From Methyloligella sp050110875 (lineage in GTDB: Bacteria; Pseudomonadota; Alphaproteobacteria; Rhizobiales; Methyloligellaceae), in the NCBI GenBank assembly GCA_050110875.1, contig CP188828.1, positions 124,001 through 188,000 of the forward strand: 64,000 bases of DNA, written 5' to 3'. How positions within the stretch are numbered: position 1 is the first letter of the stretch; every line of letters starts with the position of its first letter. The notes under the pieces were generated by a model. That model did no database searches. It worked only from the letters and a program-made list of their open reading frames with translations, and had not been told where the DNA came from. The position numbers were made by a program, and so were the translations under genes. Below are positions 8,193 through 17,586 of this stretch, piece by piece.

Positions 8193-8260
8193 GCCGGTTC
8201 GATTCCGGTACCCCCGACCAATCGGGGGTTCGTCTAATGGTTAGGACGCTGAGACTGATC
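8193..8260 (+). ncRNA. Circularly permuted tRNA-like RNA segment
   Basis: Canonical tRNA parts occur in the order 3' half then 5' half. First comes a T arm (stem GCCGG 8193-8197, loop TTCGATT, stem CCGGT 8205-8209), then the 3' acceptor strand ACCCCCG (8210-8216), discriminator A and CCA (8218-8220). After two bases comes the complementary 5' acceptor strand CGGGGGT (8223-8229), TC, and a D arm (GTCT / AATGGTTA / GGAC, 8232-8247) resembling those of tRNA-Glu or Gln. The would-be anticodon stem CTGAG (8249-8253) pairs only imperfectly with TCCAG (8186-8190). An intrinsic terminator follows at once. The product may be a permuted tRNA, a decoy or a tRNA-mimic RNA; expression is unproven. Confidence 0.6.
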
Positions 8261-8293
8261 AAGGCCGCTCCCTTCGGGTTGAGCGGCCTTTCT
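8261..8293 (+). terminator. Intrinsic terminator of the passenger module
   Basis: A perfect 10-bp stem (AAGGCCGCTC 8261-8270 with GAGCGGCCTT 8281-8290) around a 10-base loop, followed by a T-rich run. It directly follows the tRNA-like segment and closes the passenger transcript inside the right inverted repeat. Confidence 0.85.
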
Positions 8294-8311
8294 ATTATCT
8301 ACATCTGGCGG

Positions 8312-8336
8312 TGGGTACGGATAGTGCAACATCGCC
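8312..8336 (-). repeat. Right terminal inverted repeat of the transposon
   Basis: Perfect 25-bp reverse complement of 5690-5714; it abuts the right copy of the target duplication at 8337-8344. Confidence 0.95.
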
Positions 8337-8344
8337 CTTTTTTT
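8337..8344. repeat. Target-site duplication, right copy
   Basis: CTTTTTTT, identical to 5682-5689. Its last two bases form part of the TAA stop codon of the neighbouring bottom-strand carboxypeptidase gene (8345-8343). Confidence 0.93.
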
Positions 8345-9692
8345 ATTCGGCCCGCATGGCGATGCAATCCACCGACATCCGTTTCAGGCTGGAGCAGGTT
8401 TTCTGAGCGTCGGATTGCGAGAAATTCGCAAATCGCGCGCGGTACCATTGCTGGCTGCCACTCTGAAAGCTCGTGGTGACCGGCTGATGGCCGGAGAGCA
8501 GATTACCAGCCTTGCTGCCGATCGATTCCAGGCGGCGCTGGGCATCCTGGGGCGTCGTGTAGGAGCCGACCTGAACGTGATAGGGGCCGGATGGCTCCGA
8601 CTGGCCGACAAGCTGAGGCTGAGGCTGGGGCTGCTGCCGAGGCTGAGCTTGCGGCTGTGCTTGTGCGAGCGGGTTCCGGACAGCAACACGCTGCGGTTCC
8701 GGCTGCCGCTGCTGAGGCTGATAGGCGGCCGGCCGTGCAGAGGTGGCGCTCCCGCCGGCGGAAGCCACGGCGAAGACCGGCGGCCGGCGAAGCGGCAGGC
8801 TGGGCGAAGCGACGAACGGATTGCGCGTGCTGCCGACGCTCGCTTTGGCCCAATGCTTGTCGAAGAGGTAACGGACGGTGGCGTCGCGGCCACGGCTCGT
8901 CGAGCCGCCCAGCACGACGGTCAGGAGATGCTTGCCGTCGCGGCGCGCCGATGCGGTCAGGTTGAATCCGCTGGCCCGGATATAGCCTGTCTTGATGCCG
9001 TCGGTGCCGGAGTAGTTGCGCAGCAGATGGTTGTGGTTGCGGTAGCTGCGGCCTTTATAGGTGAAGCTCGTGAGCGAGAAGTAGTGATAGTACTCGGGGA
9101 AGTCGCGCATGATGCGCTCGCCGAGAATGGCCATGTCGCGGGCCGTCGTGACCTGTGCGTTATTGGGCAGGCCGGAGGCGTTCTTGAACACGGTGCTCTT
9201 CATGCCGAGGGCACGGGCCTGCTGGGTCATGATGCGGGCGAAATTGGATTCCGTGCCGGCGAGATTCTCTGCCACGGCCGCCGCCATGTCGTTGGCGGAC
9301 TTCGTCACCAGCGATTTGATGGCGTCCTCGCAGCGGATGGTGGAGCCCGGCTTCAGCCCCAGCTTGGTGGGCGGCTGGGCAGCCGCGTGAGGCGTGATGG
9401 TGAGTTCCGAATCCAGGGTGATCCGTCCGTCCCGCAGGTAACCGAACAGAACGTAGAGCGTCATGATCTTGGTGAGGGAGGCGGGATATCGCTTGGTGTC
9501 GGCGGAGCGTGCGAAGAGCACTTCGCCGGTGTTCATATCCACCACGATCGCTGAGCGGTAATCGGACGCCGCCTGTGCCGGCCGGACCGACGGCAGCACC
9601 AGACAAACGGCCAAAAGGCTTACGAAAACCCATGCTGCGGCGCGTTGCAGTCGCTTCGCACCGCCCACTCGAATTTTGGACATATCGCGCAT
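8343..9692 (-). CDS. D-alanyl-D-alanine carboxypeptidase with C-terminal SPOR domain
   Basis: A 449-residue exported penicillin-binding protein of the PBP5/6 class, which trims the terminal D-Ala of peptidoglycan pentapeptides. A signal peptide (WVFVSLLAVCLVLPSV to AQA) precedes the catalytic domain with Ser72-x-x-Lys75 (ASLTK), KSANDMA and KTG (GIKTGYI). A Pro/Gln-rich linker leads to a SPOR domain (about 370-449, PYHVQVGSYTTPQDAQRRLE), which binds denuded glycan strands at the septum. This predicts recruitment to the division site. The transposon inserted exactly at its stop codon, leaving the protein intact but separating it from doxX. Confidence 0.95.
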   Translation of the reverse strand: MRDMSKIRVGGAKRLQRAAAWVFVSLLAVCLVLPSVRPAQAASDYRSAIVVDMNTGEVLFARSADTKRYPASLTKIMTLYVLFGYLRDGRITLDSELTITPHAAAQPPTKLGLKPGSTIRCEDAIKSLVTKSANDMAAAVAENLAGTESNFARIMTQQARALGMKSTVFKNASGLPNNAQVTTARDMAILGERIMRDFPEYYHYFSLTSFTYKGRSYRNHNHLLRNYSGTDGIKTGYIRASGFNLTASARRDGKHLLTVVLGGSTSRGRDATVRYLFDKHWAKASVGSTRNPFVASPSLPLRRPPVFAVASAGGSATSARPAAYQPQQRQPEPQRVAVRNPLAQAQPQAQPRQQPQPQPQLVGQSEPSGPYHVQVGSYTTPQDAQRRLESIGSKAGNLLSGHQPVTTSFQSGSQQWYRARFANFSQSDAQKTCSSLKRMSVDCIAMRAE

Positions 9693-9859
9693 GACGCCGT
9701 AAATCCCCGTCGACTAACCATCCCTTGCCGCCCGCTGCCGCTCGCCTATTGTTGACGGTACGGCTATCCCAAATGCGGTATCATCCGCCACGGGCGACGC
9801 TGGACAAGCGTAAAATTTGGGAATTGCCAAAGAGTTAAAGCGAATTTTCTATATTTTTG

Positions 9860-9868
9860 TGCACCGCA
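9860..9868. promoter_or_regulatory. TGC-N3-GCA motif upstream of the phasin gene
   Basis: TGCACCGCA, a short inverted repeat of the type bound by PhaR, the repressor of phasin genes. It lies 11 bp upstream of the predicted -35 element and has a second copy at 9892-9900. Confidence 0.45.
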
Positions 9869-9878
9869 ACAAAACCGG

Positions 9879-9906
9879 TTGACGTTTTTTGTGCATTGCA
9901 TATATT
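9879..9906 (+). promoter_or_regulatory. Predicted phasin promoter with internal operator-like motif
   Basis: TTGACG (9879-9884) and TATATT (9901-9906) with 16-bp spacing. TGCATTGCA (9892-9900) fills the spacer up to the -10 element, the place where a repressor such as PhaR would block RNA polymerase. The phasin ATG is about 45 bp downstream. Confidence 0.65.
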
Positions 9907-9950
9907 CTTCGCATCCGCAAGATTTCTCAACGCTACCGAGAGAGGGCATG

Positions 9951-10283
9951 ATGTTGAAAGGGTTTGAAGAGTTTCAGAAGGCCGGCAAAGACGGTTTCGA
10001 TGCCAGCGTTCGTGCGATGGGCGAATGGAGCAAGGGCGTCCAGGCTATTGCCTCGGAGATGACCGATTACTCGAAGAAGGCATTCGAGGATGGGACCCGC
10101 GCCTTCGAGCAGCTGGTAAGCGCCAAGTCTGCCGAGCAGGCTCTCGAGATTCAGTCGCAATACGCCAAAAAGGCCTATGACGATTACATGGCCGAGATGT
10201 CCAAGCTTGGCGAGATGTATGTGGGCCTGGCCCAGGATGCCTATAAGCCGATGGAAGATACTTTCGCCAAGAAGAGCTTCTAA
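9951..10283 (+). CDS. Phasin family protein
   Basis: A 110-residue phasin, an amphipathic helical protein that coats polyhydroxyalkanoate granules. The sequence is almost wholly helical, without cysteine or membrane segments, and has the family pattern FEEFQKAGKDGFDASVRAM followed by SAEQALEIQSQYAKKAYDDY. GAGAGAGG at 9939-9946 is the ribosome site; adjacent ATGs at 9948 and 9951 are both possible, with 9951 giving better spacing. A terminator follows, so the gene is monocistronic. It implies PHA storage, although no PHA synthase is in this window. Confidence 0.9.
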   Translation: MLKGFEEFQKAGKDGFDASVRAMGEWSKGVQAIASEMTDYSKKAFEDGTRAFEQLVSAKSAEQALEIQSQYAKKAYDDYMAEMSKLGEMYVGLAQDAYKPMEDTFAKKSF

Positions 10284-10313
10284 GCTTCGCATCCAAGCGA
10301 GCACACGAATAAA

Positions 10314-10342
10314 AGGCCCGGGTTTCGATCCGGGCTTTTTTT
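10314..10342 (+). terminator. Intrinsic terminator after the phasin gene
   Basis: Stem GCCCGG (10316-10321) / CCGGGC (10330-10335) with an 8-base loop and a T run at 10336-10342. Confidence 0.88.
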
Positions 10343-10361
10343 GTGCCTGAGAGTGGGCAGG

Positions 10362-10397
10362 GGACGATTTGGTCATTCTAAAGGCACGAAATCGTCC
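10362..10397. repeat. 9-bp inverted repeat upstream of clpS
   Basis: GGACGATTT (10362-10370) and AAATCGTCC (10389-10397) are perfectly complementary with an 18-base spacer. It could be an operator or an RNA hairpin; there is no T run, so it is not a terminator. Confidence 0.4.
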
Positions 10398-10629
10398 TAT
10401 GTTAAGATGGCGTAGGTTCGAGGGCTCCGCGGAGAATTAATGGCACCGTCGCTGCGAGGTGGGGTTGCGCCGCTTTGTGCGATTGGCACAGGATAGCCTT
10501 CGAAGCGGTCTCGATGAGCGTTTTGGGAGGGCGGGTGACCATCTGAACCATTCCAATCCGCTCCGAGACAAAATGGCATTCAGGCCGTACTTGGAAGATG
10601 AAGAACGAGACGCCACATAGAGGCTAACA

Positions 10630-10959
10630 ATGGCGCGGAACGGCGATAACGGCCGGGGCGACGATACCGGCACGAACATCATCACGAAGACTCGTCCGAA
10701 GACGAAGCGGCCCAGCCTGTACAAGGTGCTGCTTCTCAACGACGACTACACGCCGATGGATTTCGTCGTTTACGTCCTGGAGCACTTTTTCAACAAAGGC
10801 CAGGAGGAGGCCACGCGGATCATGCTCCATGTCCATCAGAAGGGCGTGGGGATCTGTGGGGTCTACACTTACGAGGTGGCCGAGACTAAAGTGGCTCAAG
10901 TGACGAGCTTCGCGCGCCAGAACGAGCATCCGCTCCAATGCACAATGGAAAAAGAGTGA
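10630..10959 (+). CDS. clpS: ATP-dependent Clp protease adaptor ClpS
   Basis: A 109-residue N-recognin that hands N-degron substrates to ClpAP. After a disordered, charged N-terminal extension of about 28 residues, the core has KVLLLNDDYTPMDFVVYVL and MLHVHQKGVGICGVYTYEVAE, which form the substrate pocket and ClpA contact. clpA starts 9 bp downstream, the usual clpS-clpA operon. Confidence 0.97.
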   Translation: MARNGDNGRGDDTGTNIITKTRPKTKRPSLYKVLLLNDDYTPMDFVVYVLEHFFNKGQEEATRIMLHVHQKGVGICGVYTYEVAETKVAQVTSFARQNEHPLQCTMEKE

Positions 10960-10968
10960 GGATCTGAC

Positions 10969-13329
<2,361 letters not shown>

Positions 13330-13352
13330 CCGTTCGCTCGACAGAAGATCTG

Positions 13353-13391
13353 AAAAAGCCCGGCCTCGCGGAAGCGTGCCGGGCTTTTTTT
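13353..13391 (+). terminator. Intrinsic terminator after clpA
   Basis: A perfect 12-bp stem (AAAAAGCCCGGC / GCCGGGCTTTTT) with a 13-base loop, ending in a run of seven T. The A run at its 5' side would let it work on both strands. Confidence 0.93.
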
Positions 13392-13427
13392 GTGGCTGGG
13401 GCCACGTGGGTGGTGATTACCGGCGTG

Positions 13428-13559
13428 CCCCCCTCTCCCTGGAAGTGGGAGGGTTGGGGAGGGGGTCTCTATGGAATGCCCTCGGAAAGAAGACTCTAAA
13501 GAGAGCTGACCCCCACCCGGGCGCTATGCGCCCGACCTCCCCCTTCCAGGGGGAGGTGT
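13428..13559. repeat. Palindromic intergenic repeat (REP-like)
   Basis: Two G/C-biased arms resembling CTCCCCCTTCCAGGGGGAGG flank a perfect hairpin (CGGGCGC TAT GCGCCCG). This layout, opposed purine/pyrimidine-rich arms around a central hairpin, is typical of dispersed intergenic repeats in Alphaproteobacteria. A second example is at 36563-36669. Confidence 0.7.
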
Positions 13560-13560
13560 C

Positions 13561-13977
13561 CTAAAGCGCCGCGCGGATCGTCTCGGCGGTCTTCGCGAGC
13601 TCGTCCTGGTCGGCCATGTCGCCGGCATGGGGCTTGAGCTCCACGCCTTCTTTGCGCGGCACGATGTGGAAGTGGAGATGGAAGACGGTCTGGCCGGCGG
13701 CCGACCCGTTGAATTGCTGGATCAGCACGCCCTCGGCGCCGACCGCATCGCGGATCTTGGGGGCGAGCTTCTGGACCACCGCCATGGTCTTGGCGAGCAC
13801 ATCGGGCGAGACGTCGAATAGATCCTCCGTTTCCGCCTTGGGGATCACCAATGTGTGGCCTTCCGAGCGGGGCATGATGTCGAGGAAGGCGAGGGTGTCC
13901 TCGTCCTCATAGACCTTGTGGCAGGGGATCTCGCCCTTCAGCATCTTGGCGAAGATATTGTCCGGATCGTAAGCCAT
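13561..13977 (-). CDS. HIT family (histidine triad) hydrolase
   Basis: A 138-residue HINT/HIT protein that hydrolyses nucleoside phosphoramidates or related adenylated compounds. The triad HLHFHIVPR is intact (around residue 104), and the N-terminal CHKVYEDEDTLAFLDI is the usual HIT start with a metal-binding Cys. It is monocistronic, ending against the intergenic repeat, and is followed upstream by the acyltransferase-like gene in the same direction. Confidence 0.94.
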   Translation of the reverse strand: MAYDPDNIFAKMLKGEIPCHKVYEDEDTLAFLDIMPRSEGHTLVIPKAETEDLFDVSPDVLAKTMAVVQKLAPKIRDAVGAEGVLIQQFNGSAAGQTVFHLHFHIVPRKEGVELKPHAGDMADQDELAKTAETIRAAL

Positions 13978-14068
13978 GCGCTCCCTCCCTTAAGCGTCTG
14001 AATGATCGCCCGGGTTTTGGCATTTGCCTAGAGGCGGCGCAACGCGCGAGACCGCTTTTTCACGCCCG

Positions 14069-15274
14069 TTACGCCCCGCCATCCTTCTTGTAAGGGCTTT
14101 CCTCCGAGAGAAGGGCGATCTCGTGGGCGACGGCCTGGCGCTCGCGCTTCAAGAAGCCGGCGATGGCCTGGGCCAGTCCGGGATCGCGGCAGAAATGGAC
14201 GCTGTAGGTCTGCGTCGGCAGATAGCCGCGGGCCAGCTTGTGCTCGCCTTGTGCGCCGGCCTCGACGGTCTTCAGGCCATGACGAATAGCGAAGTCGATG
14301 GCCTGGTAATAGCAGATCTCGAAATGGAGGTAGGGGTGATGCTCGGTACAGCCCCAATAGCGGCCGAAGAGAGTGTCTGCGCCGATCACGTTCAGCGCCC
14401 CGGCGATATAGCGTCCGTTGCGCTTTGCCAGCACCAGCAGCATATGGTCGGCCATGGTATCGCCGATCATTGAGAAGAAGGCGCGGTTCAGATAGGGGCG
14501 CCCCCATTTCCGCGCTCCCGTATCCATGTAGAAATCGTAGAAGGCGTCCCAATGAGCCTCGGTGAGATCGGCGCCGGTGACCCATTCGATCTCGATGCCG
14601 TTCTCGACCGCCTGGCGCCGCTCCTTGCGAATGGCCTTGCGCTTGCGCGAGACCAAGGCATTCAAGAAGTCGTCGAAGCTTTCATAGCCCTCGTTGCGCC
14701 AGTGGAATTGCTGGTCGGTCCGCCGGAGGAAGCCAAGCTCGCCGGCGAGCTCCCATTCCTCGCGTGTGAGGAAGGTGACGTGGAGGGAAGAGACGCCGAG
14801 CTGCTCGGAGTATCCGGCGGCGGCGCGGAGCAGGAGGCTTTGGCGCTCAAACCGGTCCGGCCCCTCGGGCACCAGGAGCCGCGGCCCCGTCACCGGCGTG
14901 AAGGGGATGCTCGCCTGCAGCTTCGGATAATACGCGCCGCCGGCCCGCTCATAGGCATCGGCCCAACCATGATCGAAGACGTACTCGCCCATGGAGTGGG
15001 CCTTCAGATAGCAGGGCATGACACCCTCGATCTCGCCGTCCGGCGATTCCAGGACGAGATGGCGGGGCAGCCAGCCGGTCTCCGCGCAGGCCGAGCCCGA
15101 AGCCTCGAGGGCATGCAAAAAATCGTAGGCGAGGAAGGGGTTGCGCTTGCGGGTTGAGGAATCGATTCCAGAATGCTCGCGAGCCGTTCCCTCGGCGCAT
15201 GCATCCCAGGTTTCGGGTTCGATTTCGGCCACGCCGGCGATGGCGCGGACGACGATATTATCGATGTCACCCAA
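14069..15274 (-). CDS. GNAT/FemAB-like acyltransferase (COG3146)
   Basis: A 401-residue protein of the COG3146 type (peptidogalycan biosynthesis/GNAT-like). The N-terminal WDAC...RNPFLAYDFLHALEASGS and the C-terminal FEICYYQAIDFAIRHGLKT followed by GAQGEHKLARGY are hallmark blocks. No ATG lies near the 5' end. TTG 15274, 10 bp after an AGGA, best fits the family's N terminus and follows the upstream GDPD gene by 17 bp. The biochemical role is not established; an aminoacyl or acyl transfer is likely from the fold. Confidence 0.85.
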   Translation of the reverse strand: MGDIDNIVVRAIAGVAEIEPETWDACAEGTAREHSGIDSSTRKRNPFLAYDFLHALEASGSACAETGWLPRHLVLESPDGEIEGVMPCYLKAHSMGEYVFDHGWADAYERAGGAYYPKLQASIPFTPVTGPRLLVPEGPDRFERQSLLLRAAAGYSEQLGVSSLHVTFLTREEWELAGELGFLRRTDQQFHWRNEGYESFDDFLNALVSRKRKAIRKERRQAVENGIEIEWVTGADLTEAHWDAFYDFYMDTGARKWGRPYLNRAFFSMIGDTMADHMLLVLAKRNGRYIAGALNVIGADTLFGRYWGCTEHHPYLHFEICYYQAIDFAIRHGLKTVEAGAQGEHKLARGYLPTQTYSVHFCRDPGLAQAIAGFLKRERQAVAHEIALLSEESPYKKDGGA

Positions 15275-15291
15275 TGACTTGTAGTCCTGGC

Positions 15292-16041
15292 TTAAAGCCC
15301 GGTTTCTTCGAAAATCATGGCGTCGGCGTGGGCTTCCGCCTTGGCGCGATCGGCAGGCGTCCGCACGGTCCAGGTCAGAAGCGGATAGCCGAGCCATCTG
15401 GCGATCCGCGTCGCGGTGGTCGGCAATACCCGGATATCGTAAGCGATGAAATGCGGTCTGGCGATAGATGCGGTCAATAAATGGCGCATGGCAAAGCGCT
15501 GCCAGATCGAAATCTTCTTCTGGTAGGTCCGGCGGGACATCCATTCCGCGACCAGCCCGCGGGGCAGCTCCGGGGCGAGCTCCCGGAAGGCGGCGACACA
15601 GTGGGGGTCGAAGGACATGATGGCGACGGGGCCGGGATAGTCCTTCAGGGCTTGCGCGATATTCGCCTCGTAACGCCGGTCGCCGTTCCATTGGCTCTTG
15701 ATTTCCAGGATCAGCGGGGCGCGGCCGGCCAGCAGCGCCAGAAGCTCGGGCAGGGCGAGGATGCGGTCCGCCGTGCCGCGAAGGGGAATATGCTGCAGAT
15801 CCTCGAGATCGAAATCGCAGACCCGGCCTTCCCCCTCGGTCAGCCGCTCCAAGGTCTCATCATGGAAGACGACCGGCTGCTGATCGCGGGTGGAGCGGAG
15901 ATCCAGCTCCATGCCGAAGTCGGCTGCGACGGCGGCCTCGACGGCCGATTCCGTATTCTCGATGATGCCGTTTTCTCGATCATGCAGGCCGCGATGCGCG
16001 ATCGGCCTCTTCAACCAGTCGAGCCCGCCGCCGTAACCCAT
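15292..16041 (-). CDS. Glycerophosphodiester phosphodiesterase
   Basis: A 249-residue GDPD TIM barrel that releases glycerol-3-phosphate from glycerophosphodiesters. The active-site set is visible: HRGLHD, ENTESA, MELDLRSTRD and VVFHDETLERLT. No signal peptide is present, so it is probably cytoplasmic (UgpQ-like). It lies 12 bp downstream of ridA and 17 bp upstream of the COG3146 gene, all in the same direction, indicating one operon. Confidence 0.94.
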   Translation of the reverse strand: MGYGGGLDWLKRPIAHRGLHDRENGIIENTESAVEAAVAADFGMELDLRSTRDQQPVVFHDETLERLTEGEGRVCDFDLEDLQHIPLRGTADRILALPELLALLAGRAPLILEIKSQWNGDRRYEANIAQALKDYPGPVAIMSFDPHCVAAFRELAPELPRGLVAEWMSRRTYQKKISIWQRFAMRHLLTASIARPHFIAYDIRVLPTTATRIARWLGYPLLTWTVRTPADRAKAEAHADAMIFEETGL

Positions 16042-16053
16042 TGCTTGCGGACT

Positions 16054-16518
16054 CTATTCGATCGCGAAGATCGCATCGATCTCCACGGCGGCGCCGAGCG
16101 GCAGGCTGGCGCAACCGACCGCGGCGCGGGTGTGCCGGCCCTTATCGCCCAGAATCTCGACCAGCAAATCGGAGGCCCCGTTGATGACCTTGGGATGCTC
16201 GGTGAAGCTGGGGGCCGAATTCACGAAACCGGTCAGGCGAACGGCCTGGGCGATGCGATCGAGATCGCGAAGCGCGTTGTGGGCTTGCGCGAGGATATTC
16301 AAAAGGCAGATTCGGGCCGCCTCCATGCCGTCCTCGGTCTCGAGTTCCTTGCCGAGCTGGCCGGCCACGGCGACCTTGCCGTCACGCATGGGAAGCTGGC
16401 CTGAAATGTAGAGCAGCCCGTTGATATGCAAAAAGGGCACGTAGTTGGCCACGGGGCTCGCGACCTCGGGCAGGGTGAGGTTGAGGGCCTTCAGACGTGC
16501 TTCGATTTCTCCCGTCAT
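16054..16518 (-). CDS. RidA family protein (enamine/imine deaminase)
   Basis: A 154-residue YjgF/YER057c/UK114 protein of the longer subgroup. It has YISGQLPMRDGK near residue 40 and the C-terminal GCASLPLGAAVEIDAI block. RidA enzymes hydrolyse reactive enamines formed by PLP enzymes; members of this subgroup are often less well characterised. It is the first gene of the ridA-GDPD-COG3146 set and is divergent from eipB across about 210 bp. Confidence 0.92.
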   Translation of the reverse strand: MTGEIEARLKALNLTLPEVASPVANYVPFLHINGLLYISGQLPMRDGKVAVAGQLGKELETEDGMEAARICLLNILAQAHNALRDLDRIAQAVRLTGFVNSAPSFTEHPKVINGASDLLVEILGDKGRHTRAAVGCASLPLGAAVEIDAIFAIE

Positions 16519-16731
16519 CGATGGTTCCGTTTTTGACCGTTCCGTTGTCGATAGTCCCGTTTTCCGGGCTGCGGCTTCACCGGAATACGGCTGCCTGGCA
16601 GGTCCGCAGACCTTCCGTCAAAATCCGCCACCCCGCAAGCCGGTTCGCCGAAACCCTTGTAGACGGGATGCGTTGGTGCGAAAAACCAGACAGTCGAGAT
16701 ATCAGCTAACCCCTTCAGGAGGCACCTCTCT

Positions 16732-17586
16732 TTGCCATCCGATGTGCTCAGTCGCTGTCTCAAAGCAGCCCGCCTGGCAGTCCTTGCCTTGCCGTTTTGC
16801 GGCGGAGCTACCGATGCGGCATCCGCAGATGTAAAGCTCCAGCCGCACAGGGCGGTTTACGAGATGCGGCTTGATGATGCCCAATCCGCTTCAGGCATCA
16901 CGGGTGTCGATGGGCGGATGGTCTACGAGTTCTCCGGCTCCGAATGCGAGGGCTATACGCTCAATATGCGCATGGTCACCCAGATGACCGACAGCCAGGG
17001 GGAGACCAATCTGACCGATCTCCGCTCCTCCACCTGGGAGGAGGGGCAGGGCAAGAAGTTCCGCTTCCAATCGGCGCAATATCTGAACGACAAGCTGGGC
17101 GACGTCACCATGGGCCGCGCGTTGCGGGAAGCACCAAACGAAGCGGTGGAGGTGCGGTTGAGCCAGCCCTCGCAAACCGAGCTCAATCTTTCGTCGAAAG
17201 TGCTATTTCCGACCCAGCACAGCTTGGCGGTGATCGATGCGGCGAAGGCCGGCGAGACCAAGCTGGAGGCTGAGCTTTACGACGGCTCCGAGCAAGGACA
17301 GAAAGTCTACGACACGACCTCGTTCATCGGTAAGGCGCGTCCGCCCGGGACCGATGAAAGCCTGGAGCCGGCGGCCAAGAAGCAAAAGCTGGACAAATTG
17401 CGGTCCTGGCCGATTTCGATCGGCTATTTCGAGACCAGCGCAGGCGATCTCACACCCGCCTACCAGATCGATTTCCTGCTCTATGAGAACGGGGTGAGCC
17501 GCAAGCTCAAGATCGACTACGGCGATTTCGCCATTTCGGGCGAGTTGAGTCAGCTGGAATATCTTCAAGAAGACGCTTGCGATTGA
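16732..17586 (+). CDS. eipB: EipB family cell-envelope protein (DUF1849)
   Basis: A 284-residue periplasmic protein matching Brucella EipB, needed for envelope integrity. A signal peptide (LAVLALPFCGGATDAASA) precedes a large beta-spiral domain starting LQPHRAVYEMRL. The two cysteines of the family's conserved disulfide are present, one in GSECEGYTL and one near the C terminus in QEDACD. The start is TTG at 16732, supported by AGGAGG at 16717-16722 with 9-bp spacing. Confidence 0.9.
   Translation: MPSDVLSRCLKAARLAVLALPFCGGATDAASADVKLQPHRAVYEMRLDDAQSASGITGVDGRMVYEFSGSECEGYTLNMRMVTQMTDSQGETNLTDLRSSTWEEGQGKKFRFQSAQYLNDKLGDVTMGRALREAPNEAVEVRLSQPSQTELNLSSKVLFPTQHSLAVIDAAKAGETKLEAELYDGSEQGQKVYDTTSFIGKARPPGTDESLEPAAKKQKLDKLRSWPISIGYFETSAGDLTPAYQIDFLLYENGVSRKLKIDYGDFAISGELSQLEYLQEDACD

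Larger units (their letters stand above)
5690..8336 (+). mobile_element. IS1595-family passenger transposon (2647 bp)
   Basis: Both ends are defined: a perfect 25-bp inverted repeat (5690-5714 and 8312-8336) flanked by an 8-bp target duplication (5682-5689 and 8337-8344). The intact transposase sits at the left end, and about 1.65 kb of passenger DNA follows: three overlapping genes, a tRNA-like RNA segment and a terminator. The passenger part looks more AT-rich than the chromosome around it. An intact transposase, perfect ends and perfect duplication suggest a recent insertion. IS1595 is known for members that carry passenger genes; this particular cargo is not one I recognise. Confidence 0.93.
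10284..10629. other. Intergenic region between phasin and clpS
   Basis: This 346-bp stretch holds the phasin terminator (10314-10342) and a 9-bp inverted repeat at 10362-10397. Beyond these no convincing gene or RNA is seen; the clpS promoter must lie in its second half. Confidence 0.6.

Noticed and set aside
8210..8229. Acceptor-strand hairpin read as a plain transcription terminator
   Set aside because: The 8-bp stem has no T run and is flanked by T and D arms; a proper terminator follows separately at 8261-8293.
8193..8260. Permuted tmRNA (ssrA) as explanation of the tRNA-like segment
   Set aside because: Alphaproteobacterial tmRNA is permuted too, but tmRNA lacks a canonical D stem and needs a tag reading frame and pseudoknots. 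Here the D arm is canonical, the linker is two bases and no tag frame exists.
10397..10579. 60-codon bottom-strand frame between phasin and clpS
   Set aside because: No ribosome site, low-complexity composition, and it covers the expected clpS promoter.
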